From the NCBI GenBank assembly GCA_944472155.2, contig OX235279.1, forward strand, positions 160,168,199-160,232,198: a DNA stretch of 64,000 bases. The letters run 5' to 3'. Below are positions 34,165-46,100 of this stretch, in pieces. The stretch's first letter is position 1. The number at the start of each line of letters is the position of its first letter. This DNA comes from Trichobilharzia szidati. Lineage: Eukaryota; Platyhelminthes; Trematoda; Strigeidida; Schistosomatidae. The position numbers and the translations under genes are program-made. The notes under the pieces are model-generated. The model saw only the letters and a program-made list of their open reading frames with translations, made no database searches and had not been told where the DNA came from.

Positions 34165-37100
34165 GTAAGAAGACTTGTTTTTACTGTTTTCTACGGTAAA
34201 GCCTCAGCATTTCAATTTGTTAGGCACATTATTTCCCGCTGTTTAAGTTTATATTATTTAATATATTTACCACCGGAACGGAAAAGAAATTAACCAACCT
34301 GGCAGATTTAAATCCTGATCTTACTCTGGCAAAGAATAAATGTTCGTTTGTATACTGAATTAATGCTTTTCATTGAGCGCATATCTAGAATAACAATTAT
34401 AGACTGTTTTTATGTTACACTCTATGTAACGTTTCTAAATAAAGTATCTATTCTTTGCTCGTTTATTTAAGATGAACGTTCATTCTGAATTGGTTTCTTC
34501 AATTTTTAACCAACTTCTGATTCCTTATTTTAGTTCTTAGAAAAATATAAGCATCGATTTACAAGTGGTGATCACCACTTGTTTTACATATCGTCTGTTC
34601 GATTTAAGCTATGAAAATGCTCACGAATTCTGTAAAGCGTTCAAGAAGGATTGTTTTATATCCTTATCACATGTGCTTACAAAGTTGGACTTTTGAATTT
34701 CTCACTTTTCTGTAAAAGTACTGCTGAATTTCAAATTCGTAATGTGTTATCCTGGGTAACGATGTTGATTTTAGACGTCAGTGAATCTTAAGTAAACTGC
34801 ACCTTCATTCTTTGTATCCTTCAGCATGTCTTTAGAGTCCCAAGCCTTATATGGGTGTCTTATTCTCAAATTTAGAGAGGCTTTTAGATGATTTGGCTTC
34901 TCACTAGATTTATTTTTTGACTCTTGTGGAATAAGAGAGATATGCTAATCTTCTTTATATGATTAGACTTTAACTTCTGCTTTGTCACTGACTAACATAT
35001 TTAACAAAAAATAAAATCTTAACAAAAGAATCAGTAACTCGTTTAGAGTATCTCTACCCATCATTTCTCAGTAAAAGCTAACATAGTGATCCTCCTTTTT
35101 ATAAAGAAGTTGGAAATTTATCCGATCACTAGGTTACAGTTTTTGACTGAACGCTAGTAACAAATACCTTGACAAGCCTTCAAATTTCGGTATTTCATCT
35201 ATTTCTATTTTTACTTAGGCTTTTCCAGGGAAGTTAACAATTATAACGAGTGTCACAAAAATTTAAAACTGTTAAAGAAGGTGGGGTACTAAGAGATGCA
35301 TGGAGGAGACGTTTTAGGAAGTATCGGTTGACAAAAATATGTACTCAACAAAGTAGTTGGTTTGTTAATTCTTCAACGACAAACCGATAATCGGGATGTT
35401 AAGACGTATGTTGATGGTAGATTTTGCTATACATGCATAAAATCTTCCCAAGAAGTTAGTGGAGATTTCCGCTATGTTGTTTTTGATTTGGATAATTACT
35501 GCCGGGAGGAAATCCATCTTTTTACGGAGTTATTTTATTTGTGAATACTGTCTTGTGATATATTTAACGAAGAAGAAAAGATTGCCCATATTACACTGGA
35601 GACTAACCCTTTCCTAGAAGAAAATAAATTTTAGCTCCGATGAATTAGTTAGTGTTATTTGTTTCTATGTACATATATATCTAAGAAATTCTTTCTCTTT
35701 CGATGGAGTAAATAAACTCATATTTGGGTACGTAAGATTTCAGATTGATTTCATAAATACTAACAAAATGTTTCTACATACTTCTAATGGCTTATACGCC
35801 ATCGCATTTCACATTCTTAAGTTGCTCACTCTGTGAATGGTTTCCTAAGGAGGGGTTGTATTAGCAACCTATCCACATTACCTACCTCAGTCTGGAGTAG
35901 CTAGTTATCTACTGAAAATTGTCTTTCGGATAACGCATTCACTTATAAATATCCCTGTTGAATGCAATGCTTTATTCATTTTTGAGTGTACTAACATTTT
36001 ACTTCAGATACCTGTAACAGTTGTGGGAATCCAAACTCCCTTTAATTGTTTCTTCGTTGTTAGCTCTTGATTTCTTGTCAATTAAAGACGCATCTATTTT
36101 ATCAAACACTCAGTCTTCATTCACTGATTTTATTAAAATATTATTCTTTATAACCTCATCTTTCTAAACAATCCGACTTGTGAAGTGACCTGGCTTGTAA
36201 AAGTAGAACCCCACACAAAAGTCCATCATTTCCGGCTGTCGCATTCCATAAAAGCACAAAGTAGTAGAGAAACGGTATTCATAACAAAGTAAAAACACAT
36301 TACATATACAATGGGGCATAGCTACTTTTATTAATCCCCACTGTCGGCACTGTTTATCTCAACTTCTAGTTTTCCTCGATACTTCTTCTTTTATCAGGGT
36401 TCAAATGATGCTAAACAGTTATCGGAGGGCGAACGCAATGAAACCAGTGGTACCGTTTTAGATGAAAGTACAAGTCCACTTGATAAACTGGTTAAGGATC
36501 ATGATATAAGTCATGGTTTTACTTCATCTGAATTCAACAGACTTCAGAGTCAAATTTATACTGAACAATGGGATATACCTTGTTTGAGATCACAATCGCT
36601 TGGTCTCTGTTTGTTGGGTACCATCCATGAAATAAGATTTAATGGTTTGAAAACATTTGATTTGTATCCTGAGGCCCAAAGATTCTTGACAAGTTGTCTG
36701 AAGGAATGCGTTACCAAAGTAAGTCATCTTTTGTGTTTGTGTGTTTTATTGACTGAATACTGTTATACTGCAGTAGCGTGCTCCTACTTTATGTAAACTA
36801 TGTATGCCTTGTGGAAACTTCATTGTGAAATTGTTACCATTGATTTTAAATTCACTTGTGTTATCACTTCTGAATATTGTAAGAACTATACTGAGAATTT
36901 TACCCGTAACTACAAATGAACCATTAATGTTCACACCATTACTTAGAAGTTCTTTGTAGCACTGTTTCTGTAAACCTGCTAACTAAAAGTCTATATTAAT
37001 TCATCTAAAAATAATCCATTTTCGATGTATGCTTCTAATCACAATATACATTATCCAATCGTATTATTCTCTAAAGCATAAAATCAATGCATCTTGTTTA

Positions 37101-40100
37101 TTCTTAGATCTTAAGGTAGATCTCATGACAGACGCAGATGGACGACAGTATACTCATTTTTGAGGTTTGTAACTTTGAAATGTAAGCGGAATTTAGTCGC
37201 ATTCGGTTCATACAGCTAGGGTAATCTGCTTAAATGAATGTCTCAATGAGGAGTTCATGATTGTGAAGAGATTACGTGGAAAAAGTGGTTAGCCGGAAGA
37301 ATTCCTTAATAGTAATAGTTATAGTAATATGAAATATGAATATGAAATTCCTATCAAGGTGAGTTAGTATGGTATCAGTTTCAAAGAAATCTTTGTTCTT
37401 AAGACTGAAGTTTCTTCGCAACAACATTAATAAAACAACAATGTAACGACAAAAGATTGCTGTAGAAAGAGCGGCAGAGGTACACTGTGTCTTCACAATT
37501 TTACACTTGAGAAATAAGGATAAACTACCTCCTCTTGAGTGCAGTTAACCATATTCATCGTCAAATCTCTGAACGTCATCTTGCATGGTTAAGCATGAGA
37601 CAAACAAGGTCTATTTGCAGGTGGGTTATAGCACATCTTACAGATACTGCACATAAAGTTGATATTAACAAGACAGCTGAATTATTCTGTCATATTTCGA
37701 CTAATCTTAATTTCGCTTTTTGATTCCTTCTTCTACGCATAACCGAAGCCATCAGAATCTATCTGAAGAAGCCATATATATGTGTTCATAGGAAATTTTC
37801 GCAGCCATCTTCTTTACCTTGGGCATCATTACATGATTACAAGAACAAAATTACAGTTTCCCCCTTCACTTTGAGCCAGTGACAGGGTATATTATTGTTC
37901 TAACTGTCTTATTCTGTCTACTTCGTTTTTAGTCGTTTATTATGTAATGAACTTGCGTACTGGTTTACTTCTCACTTAAACTTCCGTTTTTTTCTAGATT
38001 GTTGCAAATATCTCTACGTTTCAATTACTGCGTCAGTTTTCTTGCCTAACTATCGCCACTTTGATTTACGGATATTCATTGGTTATTGTTAACAAACTTA
38101 AAACCTCAGGATATGGAAATGCCTGAATTGTATTGAAATTGATGTACTCATTAGAGTAGAGACATAGTCGGGGAACTAATTTAAAGGTGAATATTCCTTC
38201 ACCCGATCCTCTTGGATTCCTAATGTCACGATGCATGTACTGTCTGAATTTTATTAAGAATATGCAGTAAAATCCAAATCATATGCCATAGGTGGGGTTG
38301 TCTGTAGTGAATAAATGTTGCTAACAGAACTCATGAAATCTAAATATCACCTGAAGTTAGCTTTATGTCACTGGTTGTTTTTAAGTATGTAGAGGACTAT
38401 CTAGCAATCTCAATAACCTAACAAGTGTGTGGATGAAAATCCAGCTTAATGAGATGATAGTGTAACAGCATATATTATAAAAAATACTGTAGTGAGTTAT
38501 ATTAATTAAACGGTTACTTGGATATACATTTAAAGTACACGGCTACAAATTATTAATATATTCTACAGAAGCGTTCACCGCTTGAGTCATGTCTACTGGC
38601 AGAAGCTGTGTACCTGTTGTGGAATAGCCTTCGGATGAGGATAAGAGGTTCCCGCGAAAGTCCACAGTATACAACACGGTTATGAGTGAAGCAAGTAGAC
38701 AGTGTAGACCAGTGAGAAAACGAAACGACCAGCAGTACATTGTATTTTAGATTGTACTGGAAAGTTATTTATATTCCAACATGAATCGTTTGAAACAAAA
38801 GTCATGTACAATGTTTCTAATTTCAACATCTAACAAAAAAGTGTACAATCATATTGTTACGTACTCCATACGGCTCCCCCCCTAGAGGTCCGAAGAGACT
38901 ACTGGGGACTGTCTCTGTTAGTGAAGTAAATAATAATAGTAATAAATAATAATAGTAATAACCATTTTTATGATAATAATAATAAGGGTACATAATAGCA
39001 TGCATGTACGCGAAAAGGTATTTGGATCGTTTAAAGTTTGAACGCATTTACAAATAGTTTGACAACAAAAAAAAAATGAAATTGAAGTTCATGTCAATTA
39101 AATGAGGTTGGTTTCTCTTTGCAGAAGCTATGAACAACAAAGAAGGTTAGAAATGTATAAACATAGATTTCTATGCATGCAGTCATTAGTATGGGTGAAA
39201 AAATGGATTAAAAATTAGGTCATTTCTGAAAAACACAGATACCTGTCTTGTAGCTGAGGTACATATAAATGAATAAATAAATAAATAATAGTGATAATGA
39301 TCATTTATATTAACAGTGACATAAAAGTGTACAAAAAATAGTAATTGTCATGATAACAGTGTCTAAACGAAGAAAATATAATTTCTTTATTAGTCCACAA
39401 AATGAACATAGTGGGCAGGTTTACTGATTTGCCAACCATTACGTGTTTGATATGGAGGATGGATAAGAATTGGTGCCGTTGGAGTTGAATCAACTATTTG
39501 ATTATTTGTTTTTTGCAGATGTCGGTGTAGGTTCGAAGTCGCTGTCTGTGTAGGCTGGTTTCATTCGATCAATGGAAATATTCTCCTGTTTTCCACTTTT
39601 GTTCATTGTAAAGTGTTTTCCTGAACGTTTAATGACTTAGAAGGGACCTTAGTAAGGAGGTTGCAACCCTTTCCTGATGGCGTCGACTTGAACAAAGACA
39701 AATTTGCAGGTTTCCAGGCGTTTGTTGACCTGATCTCATCGGAGAGGTTGTCAAGGTGCTGTTGGTTCAAGTTGGAGCATTTGTCTAGTTAGTCGGCTGG
39801 TGAAGTCAGAAATATTCACATCTGTCGAAACAGCTGAGGGAAGTAGCTGTCCAGGCAAAGTTAGGTTAGTACCAAAAGTGTTGGTTTGTAGGCGTTTGAT
39901 TGGTTTAACGTTTAATCCCAGTAAGAGAACCGTTGAAATCCAGGGCACACTGGACAGCTGTTTCGTCCAAGTTTTGGACTATTCAGGAGTACGCACCCAT
40001 GACCCCACTTAGAACTCATTCCCGGAACCCCAGTTTCCCTGACCAAAACTCACTCACTACCTTATTCATATTATTACTTTTTTTTATTCCTTCACGTTCT

Positions 40101-43100
40101 CAGTGGAACATAGGGCTTCAAGCTGGAGGCTTGAAGTTTCTGTAGCAGTGTTTATTTTTACAGGAGGAGGTTGCTAACCTTTCCTCTTTACCAGCTTTAT
40201 TTCTGGTTTAGCGAGGCAAAGGAGTGTGTCGGCCAGAGATCGAACCCCGGACCATGTGAATGGTCGGCGAGCGTCCTAACCGCTGTGCTACCGACGCACA
40301 CTATGTGACTTAATCAGAATAAAATTTTATCCATAATAGAATTAACACCAAGGTATGTTAAGAGCCATAATAAACTGTTTTTGAACACACAGTGAAGCGC
40401 TGAAATTTGCGAATAGCTATCGCTTCAGCCTATTTCAATAAAGTATATGGAAACTACATGACCACAGGTTAAAATGTGTATGGTATGAGCTTGGTGGTTT
40501 AATCGCCAAGCCCCTCTCCCCTGCCAACTGTATGTACAGAAATAATACTTTATCATTCTCAACCTACCTTGGTAAGCCTAATCCTTATCTGATTAGATAG
40601 ATAGATAACCAAACCTGGTGTTGTTAATTATTCTTATTAATTCTTAAATCTTTTTTGTTTTATTTGTGTATTCTAATCGGCTTTTATTTTCAACGTAGTA
40701 CTAATATTGACTTGACAAGTAAATGTGTAGGGGACCAGATTGTTTGAAATGTATTGCTCAAATACATCACATTTTTCAAATGGAATTTGGGATGATGGTC
40801 AATCATCTAACATGCACCTCTACCTGTTAAGCAAGCAAGTAAGCAAGTGAGTGAGTGAGTGAGTGAGTAGTCAAGGTACCTCATAAACAAACCCCTAGAT
40901 GACTCATCCTTTGACGAAGAGGAGGGGTAGGACTTGTAATTTCAGGTAGTCTGCAGCTGATGAGAACCTGTGAAATAGAATGATATCATTTTATACTGCA
41001 AATCTGGTCTTTCTTTCTCTATCGAAATTTATCAAGGGAACCAGTTGTATAAAGTTTAACAATTACGTTTGTCACAACTCATCACTTTCGTTACTATAGA
41101 ATCTCTTAGTTTTTAAAGGCGAGTGTATATATTTTATAACAAAAGCAAATACATTATCTTTCAATAGTTGGTTTGTTAGGATTAGATTTGTTTTTACGAG
41201 TTGATCACGGGTTGAAATCAGTTGAAGAACTCGTAAAAACAAATCGAATCCTTACTAACCAACTACTGAAAATTTTAATCTGATGCTCGCTAGTGACTTG
41301 TTACAGGACGGAGTTTCCTGGAGTCAGTTCTAGTGAGAAGTCGTGACCAATAAGGTCCATCCAGTCCAATGTGTGAGGATGGATGTCTCACCGATGAAAT
41401 TGGTTGGTCGTCGCGCTCAATTACGAATTGGTAGAAGTTAGAATTCATGGACTGGCCATTGAATCGGGTCCCAGTGGCTGAATGGTATACGAACCAGCTT
41501 GCCTTGTAACCGGAAGGTCGTGGGTTCGAATCTCACGGCGTGGGTGCGTACTGCCGATGATTCCCAAACTAGGCTGATGAAACAGTTGGATGTCCAGTAC
41601 TCCCTGGTTTCTAGTGGTTCTCTAACTGATATCAATCCGTGGTCAACTCGTAAAATACATTATCGTTTTGAGTTAAGAGGGTTAAATTACTGCAAATGAA
41701 GCTTAGGACTTTTGCATTAGATTCAACGACAGGCTGATGTCAAGTAAGATGAAATAATTCCTCAGTACTCTGTTGCCTAAAATGTGTCAGTAGCTCAGAT
41801 GTAAGAGTGTAGATAATACCATTGGAGGTCATATTTGAATCGATTAAGACAAACCGAATGATAGAAAATATATACAATGAAGAAATATTTTCTATAGTTT
41901 GGTTTGTAAGGGTTAGTTATGTTTTTTTTACGAGTTGATCACGGATTGATATCGGTTAGAGAACCATTGAAAACCAGGGAGTACTGGACAATCTGTGATC
42001 ACCTCGTAAAAACATAACTAACCCTTACAAACCAAACTATAGAAAATTAATCTGATGCTCGCTAGTGACTTGCTACAGGATGGAGCTTCCTGGAATTCTA
42101 TTGCGAAGTTGTGACCAGTGAGGTCCAATTAGGTATCACGTGTGTGGATGGATGTCCCACCAACGACAATGGTTGGGGTTGCGCTAAATCACGAATTGGC
42201 AGAAGTTAGAACTCATGAGCCATCGAATCGGGTCCCAGTAGCTGAATGGTATACGAGCTTGTCTTGTAACAGGAAGGTCCTGGGTTCGAACCCCGGTAGT
42301 GGGTGCGTACTGCCGATGATTCCCAAACTAGGATGAAACAGCAGCTGTCCAGTACTCCCTGGTTTTCAATGGTTCTCTAACTGATATCAATCCGTGATCA
42401 ACTCTTAAAAAAAAATAAAGAAATAAAAGTTTTTGGTAGCCCAAGTTGTAAGCAGGTCGCCGACTGTGAGCACAAGTCAAAAAAGACTTAAGGTCATAGG
42501 TCATAGTAATAAAATAAAATGGACAAACCACTTTTCATACACAGTTCATGGCTTTTTTTTGTGTACAGTGAGAGATTTCTCTGTGGACAGAAAAATAAAC
42601 CTTACACAGATTCTGAATCTCTTACTTCTATGAATAAAACTCCTTTTTGTGAAAGTTTACAGTTTTAATGATAATCATTTCTGAACACTACTCATCGCTT
42701 AATGTTTTTAGATTACACAAGACTACTTACCTAAGTGTCACAATCTATCCATCTTTCTTTATGATATGTTATTTTATTTATTTTGTTACTGAATGGTGTT
42801 AATAAACTGACCTTTACTGACATTTCCATGACCTTTTTGAACACTATTTAATTGTACAGCTTTGATGAGAAGTTTAGTAAATAACCCATTCAATCTTTTC
42901 ACCTATTATCTAGTTTATTTTCATAATTTGTCTCCAAACTCCTTCACTGGCATCTAATCTTTCTAAACATGTCTGTATTACGTAACTTTACTCACATCTT
43001 ACCAATCTTCACCCCACTTAGTTACAACTTTGATTATTAATCACACATTTTAATCTCTTTATTACTTTGATGATATAATCAACAACCCCCCCACACACAC

Positions 43101-46100
43101 ACAAAATAATTGTATATATATTTGCGACTGTACAGCTAAGTGAATGAATTCGCCGAAAAGAGACTCTTCGCTGAACTAATTTGTTCTCATTTCAATTCCT
43201 TTTTTCTCTCTCATAACACTTTACTACAATTTGCTACACTCTAGCAAGCATTTATTTGGTTCTCGTCATGCTTGAATTTTCTTGACACTGATGCTCAAAC
43301 ATTCGTCTTCACAAAAGTAATTTTGAAATCAAATCCTGCGTTATTTCGTCCAATCGCTGGTAAGTTATTCTGTATTGCATTCTGTTAAGTCTGTTGTTTT
43401 TTTGTACAATTATTTCCCTATTATACTTAATTTGATTTGGGGGTGGATTCCGTAATTAGGCAAAATCCTGTAGACAAATTCTCAATATTAGACAGTTTTA
43501 GAGAAGGCTGTTCCGTAGACGCACACCTACAAAACTGCTAGGGGTAGGCCTTGAGACCATGAGGCTTAAACATCAAGCATGCAATTCCAATCCAGTAACC
43601 CATAGAACCCACCTTTGCCAGTTTGTTATGTAGCTCTCATAGACCATTCGGCCAATGGGACCCTGTTCAGTGGCCCGTGTGTTCCAACCCCTACCAATTG
43701 GTGATTTTAGCGCTGTTACAACCGGAACTACGATCAAGTAGACTATGAGCTAATACTAACTTAATGCGCTGGTTAATCTGTCTTAATCGCACGTCAACAG
43801 TGGCAGTAATAATAATAATAACTCCGCCGGGCAGCAAAGACAGAAGAAAAAACTGGAAGTTGATAAATGAGCTTTTACTGTCTCAAACAACAGTCAAAAC
43901 AGGTTGACGGCACTTGTCTATGTATATGTTTAAAACGACCCTGAGAAGCACTAATGTCATTGATAAATTATGACATTGAACAACCAAAAGGATTTCAAAG
44001 TTCATAAGTAGGGTGAAATAAAATCAGGTTATAAATCAATAAGTGGGGTGAGAGTAATACAAACAGAGATGTAAAAATGATATGTAGACAATTAGGTCTA
44101 TATATCAAGCGTGACCACCAGCCAATGTCATCGGCGAGTATTTGCCATCACGCCCGGCCTGGTGGACCTCAGTGGTTCAAATTCACGGGCCACTGATTCC
44201 ATTCCCAATGACTGAATCGTCTGCGAGCTTACCTGGTGACCGGAAGGTCTTGGTTTCGAACCCCCGTGGGTTCAGACTTCTGAAGAGACCCAAACTAGGA
44301 GGGAGCAACTGCCAGTTCTCCATGATATCCCAGTATTCTGGTCGACAGGTACTTGGACTCATATGAAAAATGGGCTGAATCCATTCTATCTAACCCACAC
44401 CACCCTATTCATTCACAACTCTCCCCTTGTATTTCATCAGGCAAAACCAGAAGGCTATATAGAAAACTATATGCTCACACTAACAAGTAAAAAAACTCAA
44501 CCATACCCTAATTGGCTCGTGTTCTATGCAATAAAGAAAGCATTAGGCGTGATACCTATAACTTATTAAATAGTCAGTAGAACAATTGGATCTCGTCTTT
44601 CTTACTCATATCATTTATAGGTACAACGTTTTCTTTCTTTCTTTTTCTTTTCTCTCTCTCTCTGTTTTCTGCTATGCGCTGTTTTGTTTCTCTCTTCCTT
44701 ACAAACTCTGTTTAAAACATTCTTCTTCGTTCTTTTACACCCTGTATACCTCGACATTTTTGTTACCGCTTACGCCAGTAAATATGCTAGTATCTACTTT
44801 TCTAACACCTTCAAACATTCTGTTCAATTTTGGCTTTGCTACCGATATGTTAATATGTTGTTGTCAAAATTAACTGAGACTACCCATAATCTATGTAGAA
44901 TTTTATTTATTGCTAATGTACAAACTGGATGCAATACTGTAGTGAAATGCTGAGAATTCCATTCTGCATCACAAGTAGTGTTTTAGAATAAAGCAAATTA
45001 TAATTATTAAAATACGCGATCAAATTTGAAACAAACTTTATTTTTCAAATTAACTGTCGTCAAGATTTGACAGAATAGTTCTAAAATATTTGGGCGCCGA
45101 GTGAGAAGTAGACATTTGTAAAAAATTATATTTGTAAAATCTCAGCGAGATTGAAATGATTAATTCCAACGTTTCTTGTGTTCGGCAATCTGGTCCAACC
45201 TTCTTCAGGGAAATTAATCGAAATTAACATAACAGGAAGATCACTTGATTTTAAAAATTTTATCCAAACATGAGTCATTCAACAAGTATAATGAACAAAA
45301 TATTTTTATGAGGTGTGATCAAAATTGGAGACGTTAAGAAATGTTTTACAACTGTTTACCCACACACACACACACACACACATACATACACACTCTGTTT
45401 AAAGTGTTTAACAAAGGTAGACCAATATTTGTAAGTCCGAGGTAAAATTTTGATCACAGCTCATAAAAATTTTTGTTTATTATACTTGTTGAATGACTGA
45501 TGTTTTTTAATCTAGCCTTAGTAATTCACTTATACACTAACACAGACACATACAACCTTCTACTCTATTTTTATCTCCCTGTTCATGATATCATCCTTCA
45601 TCCATATGAAGTTTATAAGCAGTATGAATAAATTTCAATATGAGCATTAATCACTGCCACATATATGTTATTATTGATCATCGTTTGCTTTTAAGTTCTG
45701 ATGTTCAGTTCAGCGTTTGATTACTATGCGCACATATAACTGTAGAAAACAGTGTAGAAGAAGTTATCTAAAAGAATATTCTTTGTTCAACAATCAGTCT
45801 TTTGCAATTTATAATGGACATTTCTAATCAATTGGGATAATAAACGCTTGTTTTCCGTTTTTAGTATCGTTTGTTTTAATGGGCAGAAGCGATACGGCTA
45901 CAACGTTACTGCTATTCTGTTTTACTTTCGTCGCTATTGTCATTATTATTACTGCTATCCGTTTTGTTCCCTTCTCCTCTTAGGGTTTGAATGTTTTAAA
46001 GGCTTTTTTGAGAAAGTCAATTTAAACGAAGGTCGTATGAAACAGGTGGCAAAATCATGGGTATGCTAATTTCTTACACATTTGTTTTTCTTTTGATACT

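Larger units (their letters stand above)
36719..45983 (+). other. Long intron or introns of USP24, repeat-filled
   Basis: 9.3 kb holding SINE copies (39880-40025, 41163-41665, 41885-42412, 44160-44365), a second-type SINE (40195-40300), the 44370-45005 repeat, an SR2 3' tip near 40090-40140, and (AC)n at 45360-45382. At least one exon must be hidden here or missing from the sequence, because the flanking exon phases disagree. I found no convincing candidate. Confidence 0.55.

Noticed and set aside
37537..37612. Candidate missing USP24 exon after a good acceptor (cctcctcttgagtgcag)
   Set aside because: In the required phase it hits a stop after about 15 codons, and the open frame does not resemble the expected solenoid segment.
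40195..40300. A functional tRNA gene
   Set aside because: A and B boxes are good, but the acceptor stem needs a bulge and related diverged pieces occur elsewhere, so it is a tRNA-derived repeat.
44586..44953. Hydrophobic plus-strand frames
   Set aside because: They come from CT-rich low-complexity sequence inside the dispersed repeat shared with 300-760.
36719..45983. Direct splice of USP24 exon B to exon C
   Set aside because: The phases disagree: joining AAA to GGTTTG shifts the frame and reaches a stop after about 14 codons.
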